NCBI GenBank assembly: GCA_002393575.1
Contig: DGSN01000067.1
Location: forward strand, 7,136-71,135
Source of the DNA: Prevotellaceae bacterium UBA4361
GTDB taxonomy: Bacteria > Bacteroidota > Bacteroidia > Bacteroidales > Bacteroidaceae
Direction of reading: 5' to 3'
DNA: 64,000 nt
The translations under genes were made by a program, and so were the position numbers. The notes beneath the pieces are model-generated. The model saw nothing but the letters and a program-made list of their open reading frames with translations, was not told where the DNA came from and did no database searches. Shown in pieces: positions 43,152 through 52,911 of this stretch; the first letter of the stretch is position 1, and each line of letters begins with the position of its first letter.

Positions 43152-44444
43152 ATGAACTATCAAGAAACCATTGCGTATTTATACAACCAAACACCTTTGT
43201 TCCAAAAAGAAGGACCTGGAGCCTACAAGGAAGGGTTGGAGAACACCTTTGCCTTAGATGCGCATTTCGGGCATCCTCACACTCACTATCGCACCATTCA
43301 CATTGCGGGAACAAATGGTAAGGGAACATGTTCACACACATTGGCATCTATACTGCAAGAAGCAGGCTACCGTGTGGGACTCTACACCTCTCCCCATTTG
43401 CTCGACTTCCGTGAGCGCATTCGTGTGAATGGTGAAATGATTCCAGAGCAACGAGTGATTGTTTTTGTGGAAAAGGAAAAGGCTTTTTTCGAACCACTCT
43501 ACCCTTCTTTCTTCGAGGTGGTTACAGCTATGGCTTTCAAGTATTTCGAAGAAGAAAAAGTGGATGTGGCTGTAATAGAAGTAGGACTCGGAGGACGACT
43601 CGATTGCACCAACATCATCCACCCAGTTCTGTCTATCATCACTAATATCTCTTTTGACCATGTCCAACTCTTGGGAAATACGTTAGGAAAAATTGCTTCT
43701 GAAAAAGCTGGTATCATCAAGAAAGGATGCCCTGTTGTTATCGGAGAAAATCATCCTGAAACACGTCCTGTGTTTGAAGCAAAAGCAAAAGAGATGAATG
43801 CTCCAATAACCTTTGCAGAAGACACATTGGAAGTGTTATACCATCGCAGTAGCAGAAAAGGAGGAATCAACTATGGAACAAAGAGTTATGGAAAAATATT
43901 CTCAGTTCTTGGTGGATATTGCCAAAGCAAAAACACGAATACCATTTTACATGCTCTACACATCCTTCAAAAAGAGTTTCACCTGACTGAGAAAAACATT
44001 AGAGATGGTTTCAAAAATGTCATTATAAACACTCATTTGATGGGACGATGGCAAATGCTTGGAACATCCCCATCGTTAGTATGTGATACAGGACACAACA
44101 TCGGTGGATTTCAGTACATTTCGAAACAACTACAAAGACAACGTTGCAAAACGCTCAGAATAGTATTAGGAATGGTTAATGATAAAGACATCAATGGTGT
44201 ACTTTCGTTACTTCCTAAAAATGCGACTTACTATTTCACTCAAGCATCAGTGAAGCGTGCTCTTCCACACAACGAAATAAAAAGAATAGCAGCAGCCCAT
44301 CACTTGAAAGGCAAGTCATTTGAAAGTGTTGAGTTAGCTGTGCAATCTGCTCTCCACGATGCTTCTCCCGAAGATTTCATTTATGTAGGCGGAAGTACAT
44401 TTGTCGTAGCAGACCTTCTGTATTTTTACCAACATCAAGAATAA
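43152..44444 (+). CDS. folC: Folylpolyglutamate synthase / dihydrofolate synthase
   Basis: Mur-ligase-family enzyme of 430 residues that adds glutamate to dihydropteroate and folates. P-loop HIAGTNGKGTCSHTLASIL near residue 52, YTSPHLLDFRERIRVNG, VEVGLGGRLDCTN-type stretch, ITNISFDHVQLLGNTLGKIASEKAGIIK and DTGHNIGGFQYI are all family hallmarks. The last fits the ligase C-terminal domain. Confidence 0.95.
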   Translation: MNYQETIAYLYNQTPLFQKEGPGAYKEGLENTFALDAHFGHPHTHYRTIHIAGTNGKGTCSHTLASILQEAGYRVGLYTSPHLLDFRERIRVNGEMIPEQRVIVFVEKEKAFFEPLYPSFFEVVTAMAFKYFEEEKVDVAVIEVGLGGRLDCTNIIHPVLSIITNISFDHVQLLGNTLGKIASEKAGIIKKGCPVVIGENHPETRPVFEAKAKEMNAPITFAEDTLEVLYHRSSRKGGINYGTKSYGKIFSVLGGYCQSKNTNTILHALHILQKEFHLTEKNIRDGFKNVIINTHLMGRWQMLGTSPSLVCDTGHNIGGFQYISKQLQRQRCKTLRIVLGMVNDKDINGVLSLLPKNATYYFTQASVKRALPHNEIKRIAAAHHLKGKSFESVELAVQSALHDASPEDFIYVGGSTFVVADLLYFYQHQE

Positions 44445-44537
44445 GAACCATGGAAATCGTTTAAAGTTTAACGAAGCTACTCTTCTCTACTGAGAATCAA
44501 AAACTTAAAAACTCAGAAACTAATAAAAACTAACACC

Positions 44538-47500
44538 ATGTATAAGAAACTTTTACTAACAACTCTTCTTAGCTACAGCCTTTCTGCTTCATCTCAACAA
44601 GCTGAGGTGAAATGGAATACACCATCGGCAGGCAATCCTTTTATTCCAGGTTATTTTGCCGACCCAACTATTCGCAAGTTTGGAGACACCTATTATCTTT
44701 ACGCCACGACGGATGGAACAGGAAACGGATATGGCCCTGCCCAAGTGTGGATATCGAAAGACTTTGTCAATTGGAGGAACGTACTTCTGAACTGGCCAAC
44801 AACAGAAGTGGTCTGGGCACCAGATGTGGTGCAACAACCCGACGGCTCTTACCGATATTATTATTGTACTCCATGCGAAGTGAGAGTTGGAGAAAGTAAC
44901 TCACCAACAGGTCCTTGGAAGAATCGCCTGGGGAAAACTGATGCAGTGCTCGTACCCGACCGATTCGTACATAATGCCATTACACTTGACCCTCAATTAT
45001 TTCGTGATGATGATGGTTCGGAGTATCTCTATTTCGGCACATGGGGAATCTATAAAGACTTTGGATGTGGAGTAGCCAAACTGTCTGAAGATGGAAAAAC
45101 CTTTACTGACAAGAAACTTATCCTCAATACCGAGATTGTTGATTTCTTCGAGGCACCGTTTGTTTTCAAGAAAGACGGCATCTACTATTTCACATATTCT
45201 TCTGGTTCATGCCATGATGACACATATCGTGTTCAATATGCCATATCAAAAGATGGGCCTATGGGACCATACGAATACAAAGGATGCATCCTAAAGACGA
45301 ATGCTGACGGAACGATTCATGGACCAGGGCATCATTCCATTCTTCAAGATGGCGATAATTACTATATTGTTTATCACAGACACAACAACCCTCATGCCAT
45401 TCATGGTTTCCATCGTCAACTTTGTATCGATAAGATGGAGTTTGACTCCAATGGGGATATTCTTCCTGTGAAACCAACTCATAGTGGAATCATCCCAGCC
45501 TCGCTTACCAAAAAGGCAAAGAAGAACCAAATGCAAAACATTGCTTTCGGAGCAAAGGTGACTGCTTCTTCCACTTATTCTGAGTGGTTCAAGCCTGAAT
45601 ATGCAGTTGACGATAACAACGGAACCCTTTGGCGTGCTGCATCTGCAGGACACGATTGGAGAGGCGTGAATGCCAAGAACCCAGCATGGTTGCAACTCGA
45701 TTTAGGAGATGTAAAACAATTCAACGAAATCTTCACGCAGTTTGAGTATGCCACTTTCTTTTACCAATACAAAATCGAAACATCTATTGATGGCAAAAAT
45801 TGGGTTCTATTTGCCGATAAGACACAAAACACTCAACAAGGCTCTCCAATGATTGATGTGTGTGAGGGGTATCAGACAAAGGGAGTAAAAGGAAAAGCAG
45901 CTTCGGCTCGATATATCCGTATTACTATTACTGACACACAGAAGTATGGACATTTCCCCGCTATCTGGAACGTGAAAGTATATCATGCCAAGAAGAATGC
46001 AGACCCATTAGTATTGCTTCCTCAACCTGAATTGGATGAAAGTGCCATCGTCACTGGTTATCCTTGGATACATCAGAAGGATATTGAATTCACAGATAAG
46101 AACCACACGACTGAAGGAACGACAAAACCATTGTTTGCATTGGATGCTTCGAATTATCAATTAGGAGAAAACTTGCAAGGTGTTTCCATTGTTCCAAAAG
46201 AAGGCAAAGCAGCATTCCGCTTTGATGGGCAACATACAATTACTCTTCCTGCCAATTTGAACACTCTCACCTACAATGCTCCATATACAATTTCAGCATG
46301 GATTTTTAACCCAGACCCTTCTGAAATTGAGACTGTAGCGCAATTGATGCCCGCAGGAAATGACCTTGCAACCATTGAATTAAGAAATGGAACAAGTCGA
46401 GCAGAGGGAATCATCGCTCACAATGCATCTTTTGAAAATGCAGGAGCTCCGCAAGCAATCAAAGCTAATACATGGCAGCACTGGACAGTTAGTTTCGATG
46501 GATTCAATGAAAGAATATACTGCAATGGACAGAAGGTTAGCGAGAAAAACATTTTCCTAATGCTCCGACCTGGAGAAAACATAACAATTGGTGCTTCCTC
46601 ACGTGGTAGCAGCCCATTCAGTGGCTACCTCCATTCTCTACGTGTTTTTGATTTTGCATTCACCGAGAAGGATATCCAAGCAGATATGCAGCAAAGCAAA
46701 TCTTTCAGTAAAGAGGAATTAGCCAACATGGCATCAAAGAGTGTACTTCGAAATCAAAAACTATCTTTGCAAGTAGTTTCACTCTCTCCTAATTTAGCTG
46801 AAGTTACAGTGTGTGATGAATCCGGAAAAGCGCTTGAAGGTGGCATCTACGATTTCTCTTTCACTTCGGGAGAAAACGAAAATTCCCTCAATGCTGTGCA
46901 ACCCATCAGCCAAAGTAGCACGATTTTGAGTGTTAAAGGCAATAAGGTCTTTGCAAAAGTGAAAGATGTGTTTGGTTATGAAATTCCAATCCTTACACAG
47001 AAGGTGAAAATCAACAAGAAGCAATTTTCAGATGTTGCTACGCCAATCCAAGCAAAGGCTAAGGATGGTGTAATCACTTTAGAGTCACAAGGAAGTAACT
47101 TGGGAGCAGATCCTGCAACGAATGGTCCGATTGAGGCTTTAGAGGTAGATGGTGATTTCATCTTGCAATGCAAGGTGACAGGCTTAACAGGGGCTGAGCG
47201 TCACAATACCCCTGCATATAATGAAGGAGGAATTTTGTTGCAAAGAACGGAATCAGATAACATGCAGTCGTTGATTCAGTTAGGCGTTTTTCCTTTGTAT
47301 AATTGTGGAAACATGCTTACCGTTGTATCACATCGTTTCCGTCCTCAATTTCCAAACAATAAGGGATGGAACTACGACCCTTATCTTCAGATCCAACGTA
47401 TCAAAGGAACACTCAGATTCATGACAAGTGCCGATGGTATTGTCTGGACCGAAATGAACATGACAGATACTCAAATTACAAAAGCTTTCAGAAGCGGTCC

Positions 47501-47588
47501 TCTTCGTGCAGGTATTTACCAAACCACATACTCTGACAACAAAGCTGCTGTTAGCTTTTCAGACATCCACATCTGGCAGAAGAAATAA
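44538..47588 (+). CDS. Secreted GH43 glycosidase with discoidin, LamG and C-terminal lectin-like domains
   Basis: A 1016-residue exported enzyme (signal peptide MYKKLLLTTLLSYSLSASS). Residues ~28-320 form a five-bladed GH43 domain: the base Asp in GYFADPTIRKFGDTYYLY, VWAPDVVQ with the pKa-modulating Asp, and the acid Glu in FFEAPFVFKKDGIYYFTY. Next come a discoidin/F5-8 type C module (~335-490), a LamG-like fold (~535-740), a small beta module and a C-terminal concanavalin-like domain (~850-1014) as in beta-xylosidases. Likely attacks arabinoxylan- or xylan-type chains. It converges on the xylose genes, which fits that use; linkage specificity is unknown. Confidence 0.9.
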   Translation: MYKKLLLTTLLSYSLSASSQQAEVKWNTPSAGNPFIPGYFADPTIRKFGDTYYLYATTDGTGNGYGPAQVWISKDFVNWRNVLLNWPTTEVVWAPDVVQQPDGSYRYYYCTPCEVRVGESNSPTGPWKNRLGKTDAVLVPDRFVHNAITLDPQLFRDDDGSEYLYFGTWGIYKDFGCGVAKLSEDGKTFTDKKLILNTEIVDFFEAPFVFKKDGIYYFTYSSGSCHDDTYRVQYAISKDGPMGPYEYKGCILKTNADGTIHGPGHHSILQDGDNYYIVYHRHNNPHAIHGFHRQLCIDKMEFDSNGDILPVKPTHSGIIPASLTKKAKKNQMQNIAFGAKVTASSTYSEWFKPEYAVDDNNGTLWRAASAGHDWRGVNAKNPAWLQLDLGDVKQFNEIFTQFEYATFFYQYKIETSIDGKNWVLFADKTQNTQQGSPMIDVCEGYQTKGVKGKAASARYIRITITDTQKYGHFPAIWNVKVYHAKKNADPLVLLPQPELDESAIVTGYPWIHQKDIEFTDKNHTTEGTTKPLFALDASNYQLGENLQGVSIVPKEGKAAFRFDGQHTITLPANLNTLTYNAPYTISAWIFNPDPSEIETVAQLMPAGNDLATIELRNGTSRAEGIIAHNASFENAGAPQAIKANTWQHWTVSFDGFNERIYCNGQKVSEKNIFLMLRPGENITIGASSRGSSPFSGYLHSLRVFDFAFTEKDIQADMQQSKSFSKEELANMASKSVLRNQKLSLQVVSLSPNLAEVTVCDESGKALEGGIYDFSFTSGENENSLNAVQPISQSSTILSVKGNKVFAKVKDVFGYEIPILTQKVKINKKQFSDVATPIQAKAKDGVITLESQGSNLGADPATNGPIEALEVDGDFILQCKVTGLTGAERHNTPAYNEGGILLQRTESDNMQSLIQLGVFPLYNCGNMLTVVSHRFRPQFPNNKGWNYDPYLQIQRIKGTLRFMTSADGIVWTEMNMTDTQITKAFRSGPLRAGIYQTTYSDNKAAVSFSDIHIWQKK

Positions 47589-47612
47589 GAATCTTCACAT
47601 TGAAAGAATATC

Positions 47613-47651
47613 AAAGGAGGATGAATCCACAAAAGATTCACCCTCCTTTTT
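47613..47651. terminator. Bidirectional terminator between GH43 gene and xylA
   Basis: Arms AAAGGAGGATGAATC (47613-47627) and GATTCACCCTCCTTT (47635-47649; one mismatch) with T-runs on both sides, between convergent genes. Confidence 0.8.
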
Positions 47652-47680
47652 ATTTGCGTAATACTGACTTGATATCAAGA

Positions 47681-48994
47681 TTATGCGTACATAGCAACGA
47701 TTGCCTCATAGAGCTCTTGCTTACCCGAAGTTACCTTAGGCTCGTTCACCTTCTTACCATATTCGTAAGCCTGTTCGAGAGTCAACTTGCCATCTTCGAA
47801 GTCCTTACCGATACCGCTGTCGAATGAAGCATAACGCTCAGCGAGCATCTTCTTGTATGGAGATTCTTCAAGAAGCTTTGCAGCACTTTCAAGAGCACGT
47901 GCCATAGCATCCATACCGCTGATGTGTGCGATGAAGATGTCCTCCAAATCTGTAGAGTTACGACGAGTCTTAGCATCGAAGTTTGTACCACCTGTACCAA
48001 GACCACCATTGCGGATAATCTGCATCCAAGCCTGAACGAGTTCGAACTGGTCGATTGGGAACTGGTCGGTATCCCAGCCATTCTGATAGTCACCACGGTT
48101 AGCGTCGATAGAACCGAGCATACCTGCGTCAACTGCACAAGCGAGTTCATGCTCGAATGTGTGACCTGCCAAAGTAGCGTGGTTTACTTCGATGTTTACC
48201 TTGAAGTCCTTGTCGAGGTTGTGAGCACGAAGGAAACCGATAACAGTCTCAGTGTCAACATCATACTGATGCTTAGAAGGCTCCATTGGCTTAGGCTCGA
48301 TGAGGAATGTACCCTTGAAGCCCTTAGCACGTGCATAATCGCGAGCCATCGTGAGCATAGTAGCCATGTGTTCCTTCTCACGCTTCTGGTCTGTGTTGAG
48401 GAGAGACATGTAACCTTCGCGACCACCCCAGAATACATAGTTCTCAGCACCGAGTTCGATACCAGCATCAATAGCGTTCTTGATCTGAACGATTGCACGA
48501 GCAACAACATCGAAATCAGGGTTTGTGCTTGCACCATTCATGTAACGAGCATTGCCGAATACATTAGCAGTTGACCACAACAGCTTGATGCCAGTCTTCT
48601 GCATCTTTTCCTTGAGGTAAGCAACGATTGCCTTCAGGTTTGCCTCGTATTCCTCAACTGAATTGCCTTCGCTAACGAGGTCAACATCGTGGAAGCAGAA
48701 ATAAGGGAAACCGAGCTTCTCCATGATTTCGAAACCAGCATCAGCCTTCTGCTTAGCGATTTCAACAGGGTCAGTACCTTCATTCCAAGGGAACTTCTTA
48801 GTACCACCACCGAACTGGTCGCCGCCTTCAGCGCAGAGTGTGTGCCACCATGCCATAGCGAAACGCAACCATTCCTTCATTGGCTTGCCAAGGATTACCT
48901 TTTCTGCATCATAGTAGTGGAAAGCCATTGGATTCTTGGAATCCTTACCCTCAAACTTAATTTTACCGATCTCTGGAAAAAATTCTTTTGCCAT
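47681..48994 (-). CDS. xylA: Xylose isomerase
   Basis: Converts D-xylose to D-xylulose. A 437-residue class II enzyme: [19 protein letters not shown], the catalytic His region YFCFHDVDL near residue 100, [36 protein letters not shown] with metal ligands and [16 protein letters not shown]. Distal gene of the regulator-xylB-xylA operon; the gap to xylB is 75 bp. Confidence 0.98.
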   Translation of the reverse strand: MAKEFFPEIGKIKFEGKDSKNPMAFHYYDAEKVILGKPMKEWLRFAMAWWHTLCAEGGDQFGGGTKKFPWNEGTDPVEIAKQKADAGFEIMEKLGFPYFCFHDVDLVSEGNSVEEYEANLKAIVAYLKEKMQKTGIKLLWSTANVFGNARYMNGASTNPDFDVVARAIVQIKNAIDAGIELGAENYVFWGGREGYMSLLNTDQKREKEHMATMLTMARDYARAKGFKGTFLIEPKPMEPSKHQYDVDTETVIGFLRAHNLDKDFKVNIEVNHATLAGHTFEHELACAVDAGMLGSIDANRGDYQNGWDTDQFPIDQFELVQAWMQIIRNGGLGTGGTNFDAKTRRNSTDLEDIFIAHISGMDAMARALESAAKLLEESPYKKMLAERYASFDSGIGKDFEDGKLTLEQAYEYGKKVNEPKVTSGKQELYEAIVAMYA

Positions 48995-49069
48995 AATTTT
49001 TAGTTAATTTTAAAGAGTTAATATTGATTGTTAATAAGTTTTTGAGTTTACCTCTGATTTATTTTTTAA

Positions 49070-50557
49070 TTAAAGTTCCTTGTTAAGACATTCTGTCCAA
49101 CGAGCGTATGCTTCCAAATAAGCCTGCTGGTTCTTGGTATCAGGCTCAACCGTTGCAACGTGCTCCAATGTTGCAAATGCCTCATTATTATCTTTATAAA
49201 TGCCAGCACCAATACCAGCACCCTTTGCAGCACCGACGGAACCATCCGTGTTGTAGAGGTCGATTGTTGCACCTGTAACAGAAGCAAGCGTTGTGCGGAA
49301 CATAGGGTTGAGGAACATATTTGCATGTCCTGCATGAATGTTAGTGATTGACATACCCATGTCTTGCATAATGTCGATACCCTGCTTGAAGGAGAAGACA
49401 ATACCTTCCTGAGCGGCACGAAGCAAATGAGCCTTGGTGTGGATATTGAAATTGAGTCCATGAATAGAACATCCGATTTCCTTGTTCTGAAGAATGCGCT
49501 CAGCACCATTTCCGAACGGAATGATACTCAAGCCATTAGAACCAATTTCTACAGTGTCGGCAAGTACATTCATTTCGCTATAGGAAATTCCTTCTGGAGC
49601 TACATTGCGACGCATCCAAGCATTCAGAATACCCGTTCCATTGATGCAGAGGAGCACACCGAGACGTGTGAGTTCTGGCGTATGATTAACGTGTGCAAAT
49701 GTATTCACACGTGAAAGCTTATCATAGTTCACTTCACCGAGCACACCATAAACCACTCCCGAGGTACCACCTGTTGCAGCGATTTCACCTGGATTCATCA
49801 CATTGAGCGAAAGTGCATTGTTGGGTTGGTCACCACCACGATAAGAAATAGGAGTACCTTCTGCAAGACCGAGTTCATCAGCAACTGCCTTACAAACTGT
49901 CGATTGCACAGCAAAAGTAGGGACAATGTCAGCAATGAGTTCCTTTGAGAAGCCAAAGTAATTCATCACGTCTTCACTCACTTTACCTTCCTTGAAATCC
50001 CAGAAGATACCTTCCGAAAGACCCGAAATCGTAGTATTCATTGCACCACCACTCAGTTTCATGGCTATGTAGTCACCAGGAAGCATAATCTTGTAAATCT
50101 TCTCGAAGAGTGCTGGCTCATTATCTTTCACCCATGCCAACTTAGCTGCGGTGAAATTGCCTGGAGAATTGAGCAGATGTGATAATGCCTTCTCAGCACC
50201 GATTGCCTCGAAAGCAGCATTGCCGTAAGGCACAGCACGACCATCACACCAAATGATACTTGGACGAAGTGCTTTTCCATCCTTGTCAACACAGACAAGG
50301 CCATGCATTTGGTAGCTGATACCAATAGCCTTCACTTCATCAGCCTTCGCACCGCTTTCTGCCATGATTTTCGATGTGGCAACTTTCAGATTTTCCCACC
50401 ACATCTCAGGCTCTTGTTCTGCCCAGCCTGGTTTGTTGGCAATGATTGGAGCTTCTTTTTCAGGCCAGAAGCAAGTTGCCTTACACTTTCCTGTTTCAAC
50501 ATCCACCAGCGAAGCTTTCACCGAAGATGTACCGATGTCGTAACCTAATAAATACAT
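49070..50557 (-). CDS. xylB: Xylulokinase
   Basis: FGGY-family kinase of 495 residues that phosphorylates D-xylulose. N-terminal phosphate loop LLGYDIGTSSVKASLVD, substrate-site KAIGISYQMHGLVCVD, and the C-terminal ATP-binding half with GGDQPNNALSLNVMNPGEIAATGGTSGVVYG. Lies 50 bp downstream of the NUDIX regulator gene and upstream of xylA. Confidence 0.95.
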   Translation of the reverse strand: MYLLGYDIGTSSVKASLVDVETGKCKATCFWPEKEAPIIANKPGWAEQEPEMWWENLKVATSKIMAESGAKADEVKAIGISYQMHGLVCVDKDGKALRPSIIWCDGRAVPYGNAAFEAIGAEKALSHLLNSPGNFTAAKLAWVKDNEPALFEKIYKIMLPGDYIAMKLSGGAMNTTISGLSEGIFWDFKEGKVSEDVMNYFGFSKELIADIVPTFAVQSTVCKAVADELGLAEGTPISYRGGDQPNNALSLNVMNPGEIAATGGTSGVVYGVLGEVNYDKLSRVNTFAHVNHTPELTRLGVLLCINGTGILNAWMRRNVAPEGISYSEMNVLADTVEIGSNGLSIIPFGNGAERILQNKEIGCSIHGLNFNIHTKAHLLRAAQEGIVFSFKQGIDIMQDMGMSITNIHAGHANMFLNPMFRTTLASVTGATIDLYNTDGSVGAAKGAGIGAGIYKDNNEAFATLEHVATVEPDTKNQQAYLEAYARWTECLNKEL

Positions 50558-50607
50558 ATCTTTATTTTAAGGATTAAAAATTAGCTATTTAAACAAATGA
50601 ACAGCAC

Positions 50608-51315
50608 TTATGCTTTTTTTCTATCAAACTTGAAATAATGAGCTGCACGGTGATTCACCCCCTGCTCTTTCTCATCAAGTTGAACAACATAAGGCATAGA
50701 CTGCATTTTCTTATGGAAATTTCTGAAATCGACAGATTTCCCTGTTACCGACTGATAAACCGCATGAAGCTGTGCAGCAGTGAATTTGCGTGGAAGCAAA
50801 TCGAAGATTCGAGCAGGATTGGAAGAAGTGATTCGTTCAACAGTTTTCACGGCTGTATCCACAATCTCATTATGGTCGAAAGCCAATTGGGGAATCTCAC
50901 TAATCGGAATCCATTGAGCATCGTACTCCTTTTGAAGTTTTTCACGTTTTCTGTCAATACGCAAGAGCGAAAGGTATGCAATCGTAACGATTCGCTCAAG
51001 ATGGTGTTCAAGATGGTGGAAACGCTCAAGCCAAATCATATCACTCGGATTGGCAAGACGCTTGACGTTACCAAAAGCATGAAACTGTTCCATCCGAATC
51101 TGAACCAGCCCTGTCAACTGCTTCAAAACTCTCTGCGCCGCTTCATCAAGGTTTTCATCCATATAAATCAGACTGCCTGGCAACTTATAATTATTGGTGG
51201 AATTATCATCGTTTCCACTCTCCTTCTGCCGAACAATCAGAACATTCAGTTGAGTACCGTCAAACCCGAGCAATACACAATCAACCGAAACGTATGGATT
51301 AACCAGTCTTTCCAT
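50608..51315 (-). CDS. NUDIX-family transcriptional regulator (NrtR-like) of xylose use
   Basis: A 235-residue protein with an N-terminal NUDIX-fold domain (SVDCVLLGFDGTQLNVLIVRQ, then YKLPGSLIYMDENLDEAAQRVLKQLTGL in the place of the Nudix box) and a C-terminal winged helix (~residues 160-225, FTAAQLHAVYQSVTGKSVDFRNFHKKM). The catalytic REUxEE pattern is degraded, so it is probably a ligand sensor and not a hydrolase. In Bacteroides, NrtR-type proteins such as AraR control pentose genes (established for arabinose); position before xylB-xylA suggests xylose control. It is transcribed from its own consensus promoter. Confidence 0.85.
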   Translation of the reverse strand: MERLVNPYVSVDCVLLGFDGTQLNVLIVRQKESGNDDNSTNNYKLPGSLIYMDENLDEAAQRVLKQLTGLVQIRMEQFHAFGNVKRLANPSDMIWLERFHHLEHHLERIVTIAYLSLLRIDRKREKLQKEYDAQWIPISEIPQLAFDHNEIVDTAVKTVERITSSNPARIFDLLPRKFTAAQLHAVYQSVTGKSVDFRNFHKKMQSMPYVVQLDEKEQGVNHRAAHYFKFDRKKA

Positions 51316-51371
51316 TAGGCGTTCTTCTTGTTTTTCAATCAGAATCAGATATTATTTTTTGTTTTCCGCTG

Positions 51372-51402
51372 CAAAATTATTATTTTTCCAAATACAAACA
51401 AA
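51372..51402 (-). promoter_or_regulatory. Promoter of the xyl regulator-xylB-xylA operon
   Basis: On the minus strand TTTG (complement of 51399-51402), 19-bp spacer, TAATTTTG (complement of 51372-51379). It leaves a leader of about 50 bases. The surrounding DNA is very AT-rich with ATTATTTTTC repeats that could hold operator sites; no clear palindrome was identified. Confidence 0.7.
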
Positions 51403-51596
51403 ATATTTTTGAAGAAAAATTTAAAATAAAAGTAATTATTTTTCAGTTCGTTACAAATCATAAAAATAATGATAAGCAGACATACACTTTTCATTATTCA
51501 TACGATTTATATTTAGCCTTCTCTAAATCAATATACTAACACTCTGAAAATAGTCGATTGGTGTTCTGAACAGCCGTCTTGATAACCAATCATTAT
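51403..51596. other. AT-rich intergenic stretch without recognised gene
   Basis: Between the xyl promoter and the 22-bp-unit element. Very AT-rich, with no ORF, hairpin or promoter that can be supported. Confidence 0.5.
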
Positions 51597-51740
51597 TCAT
51601 TGGGGACTAACTTAAAATCTATTGAGGACTATCTCAAGTTAATCCCCAGTCGCGCGAGAGTTAATCCCCAGTCGCGCGAGAGTACGTCCCCAGTCGCGCG
51701 AGAGTACGTCCCCATTGTTGTAAGAGTTCGTTCCCAATGA
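51597..51740 (-). repeat. Inverted-repeat-bounded array of 22-bp units, element 2
   Basis: Ends TCATTGGGGAC (51597-51607) and GTTCCCAATGA (51730-51740), one mismatch. Inside: two TTAATCCCCAGTCGCGCGAG-AG units (51639-51682), one TACGTCCCCAGTCGCGCGAG-AG (51683-51704) and a degenerate fourth (51705-51726), all 22 bp, plus two opposite-facing ATTGGGGACT/ATTGAGGACT units on the left. The reverse complement shares CGCGAnTGGGGA with element 1 at 21.2 kb. Confidence 0.85.
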
Positions 51741-51759
51741 TTTTTTTAGAACATGGCAC

Positions 51760-51792
51760 AAAAAAGGTGAAGAATAAGAATCCTCCACCTTA
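51760..51792 (-). terminator. Terminator of the nusB-coaE-DUF5606 operon
   Basis: On the minus strand AAGGTGGAGGAT, TCTT loop, ATTCTTCACCTT then TTTTTG; the stem includes a small internal mismatch. Confidence 0.65.
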
Positions 51793-51822
51793 TTATATTA
51801 TATAGCAACTTCTACGAAAGTA

Positions 51823-52263
51823 TCATGCGTTCTCTGTTGTCTCCTCTGCAACTGGCTTTTCTTCCTTTTCCTCAAACTCTGTAACTCCGTTCTCGACAAG
51901 GATGTTGTACCACGAAAGCACCTTACGCATATCGCTGACATGCACACGGTCGGTATCGTAAGTTGGCAGTGCCTTTGTGAAGAACTGGATGATTTCGTTC
52001 TGAGAGGCTTTCTTCGGTGAAAGATCAACCGTTTTTCCTTCGTATTCTTTCTTGATGTTTTCAAAAACACTTGCTAATGGCACCTCTGCATCATCGTTGG
52101 TGTAGATGGAAATATCGGAAAGTGCAACAACCTTGTCTGTTGCGTATGCAGGTTGACGCTTTTTTGCTGCATCCAATGATTCAACGATGAGCATGTTCTT
52201 GCCTCGATTCACGAACTTGAAAAGTCCTGGTTTGCCAGTAATGGCTAAAATGGTTTTAAGCAT
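51823..52263 (-). CDS. DUF5606-like protein
   Basis: A 146-residue cytosolic protein starting MLKTILAITGKPGLFKFVNRG, a Bacteroidota-specific family (DUF5606, recalled) with an N-terminal beta domain (LKTILAITGKPGLFKFVNRGKNMLIV split over the first 28 residues), a middle helical region with LPTYDTDRVHVSDMRKVLSWYNIL and an acidic tail rich in Glu. Function unknown. The start is the Met before LKTI; 16 upstream residues are open but lie in the gap after coaE. Last gene of the operon that starts with nusB. Confidence 0.8.
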   Translation of the reverse strand: MLKTILAITGKPGLFKFVNRGKNMLIVESLDAAKKRQPAYATDKVVALSDISIYTNDDAEVPLASVFENIKKEYEGKTVDLSPKKASQNEIIQFFTKALPTYDTDRVHVSDMRKVLSWYNILVENGVTEFEEKEEKPVAEETTENA

Positions 52264-52303
52264 AATTTCTATTTTAGTTATTTTGATATTTAATGGTGAG
52301 ATA

Positions 52304-52900
52304 TTATTCAAGAATAAGTTTTAGAATATGGCGTAGTTGAGCATCAACATCAGCCACACCATCATTGAGAACAAGATAATCGACCTGTGAAGCAATGGCG
52401 CTTCCATCTTGTTGTTGACGCATCCGACTCTCGATTTGCTCCCGACTTGTATGGTCACGAAGCATGGCTCTCTCGATTTTCACATCCACAGGTGCAGTGA
52501 CCAAAATCGTTCGGTCAACCACATCTTGAAAATGTGCTTCGAACAAAATGGCAGACTCCATAAATACGGCTTTACCCTTCTGTCGGCTTGCCCAATTCAG
52601 AAAATCTGCTTTCACTCGTGGATGCACCAATGAATTGACTTTCTGCACATGGCCGGACGAAGCAAAAAGGTATTTGGCAATGATGGGGTTGTTCAATTGG
52701 ATGCCGCTTTGTTCTTCGTTCATTATATACGAGTCAGAACCAATTAAGCCAACCAATCCCTTGACGATATTCTCGTCTTCCACCATCAGTCGTTTTGCTT
52801 CATCGTCACAATAATAGACAGGAAATCCAAGTGCTTCTATTTTCTTGCAAACAAAAGTCTTTCCGCTGCCAATTCCTCCTGTTATTCCGACACGTATCAT
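52304..52900 (-). CDS. coaE: Dephospho-CoA kinase
   Basis: Final step of coenzyme A synthesis. A 198-residue P-loop kinase: GITGGIGSGKTFVCKKI with Walker A, YYCDDEAKRLM with the substrate Asp, VHPRVKADFLNW and FMESAILFEAHFQDVVD. Lies 11 bp after the YbbR-domain gene and 40 bp before the DUF5606-like gene. Confidence 0.95.
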   Translation of the reverse strand: MIRVGITGGIGSGKTFVCKKIEALGFPVYYCDDEAKRLMVEDENIVKGLVGLIGSDSYIMNEEQSGIQLNNPIIAKYLFASSGHVQKVNSLVHPRVKADFLNWASRQKGKAVFMESAILFEAHFQDVVDRTILVTAPVDVKIERAMLRDHTSREQIESRMRQQQDGSAIASQVDYLVLNDGVADVDAQLRHILKLILE

Positions 52901-52911
52901 AGGGAGAAATA

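Noticed and set aside
51639..51726. Possible CRISPR array (regular 22-bp repeats)
   Set aside because: Units are directly adjacent with no unique spacers, there are no cas genes, and a sister array with inverted-repeat ends exists at 21.2 kb.
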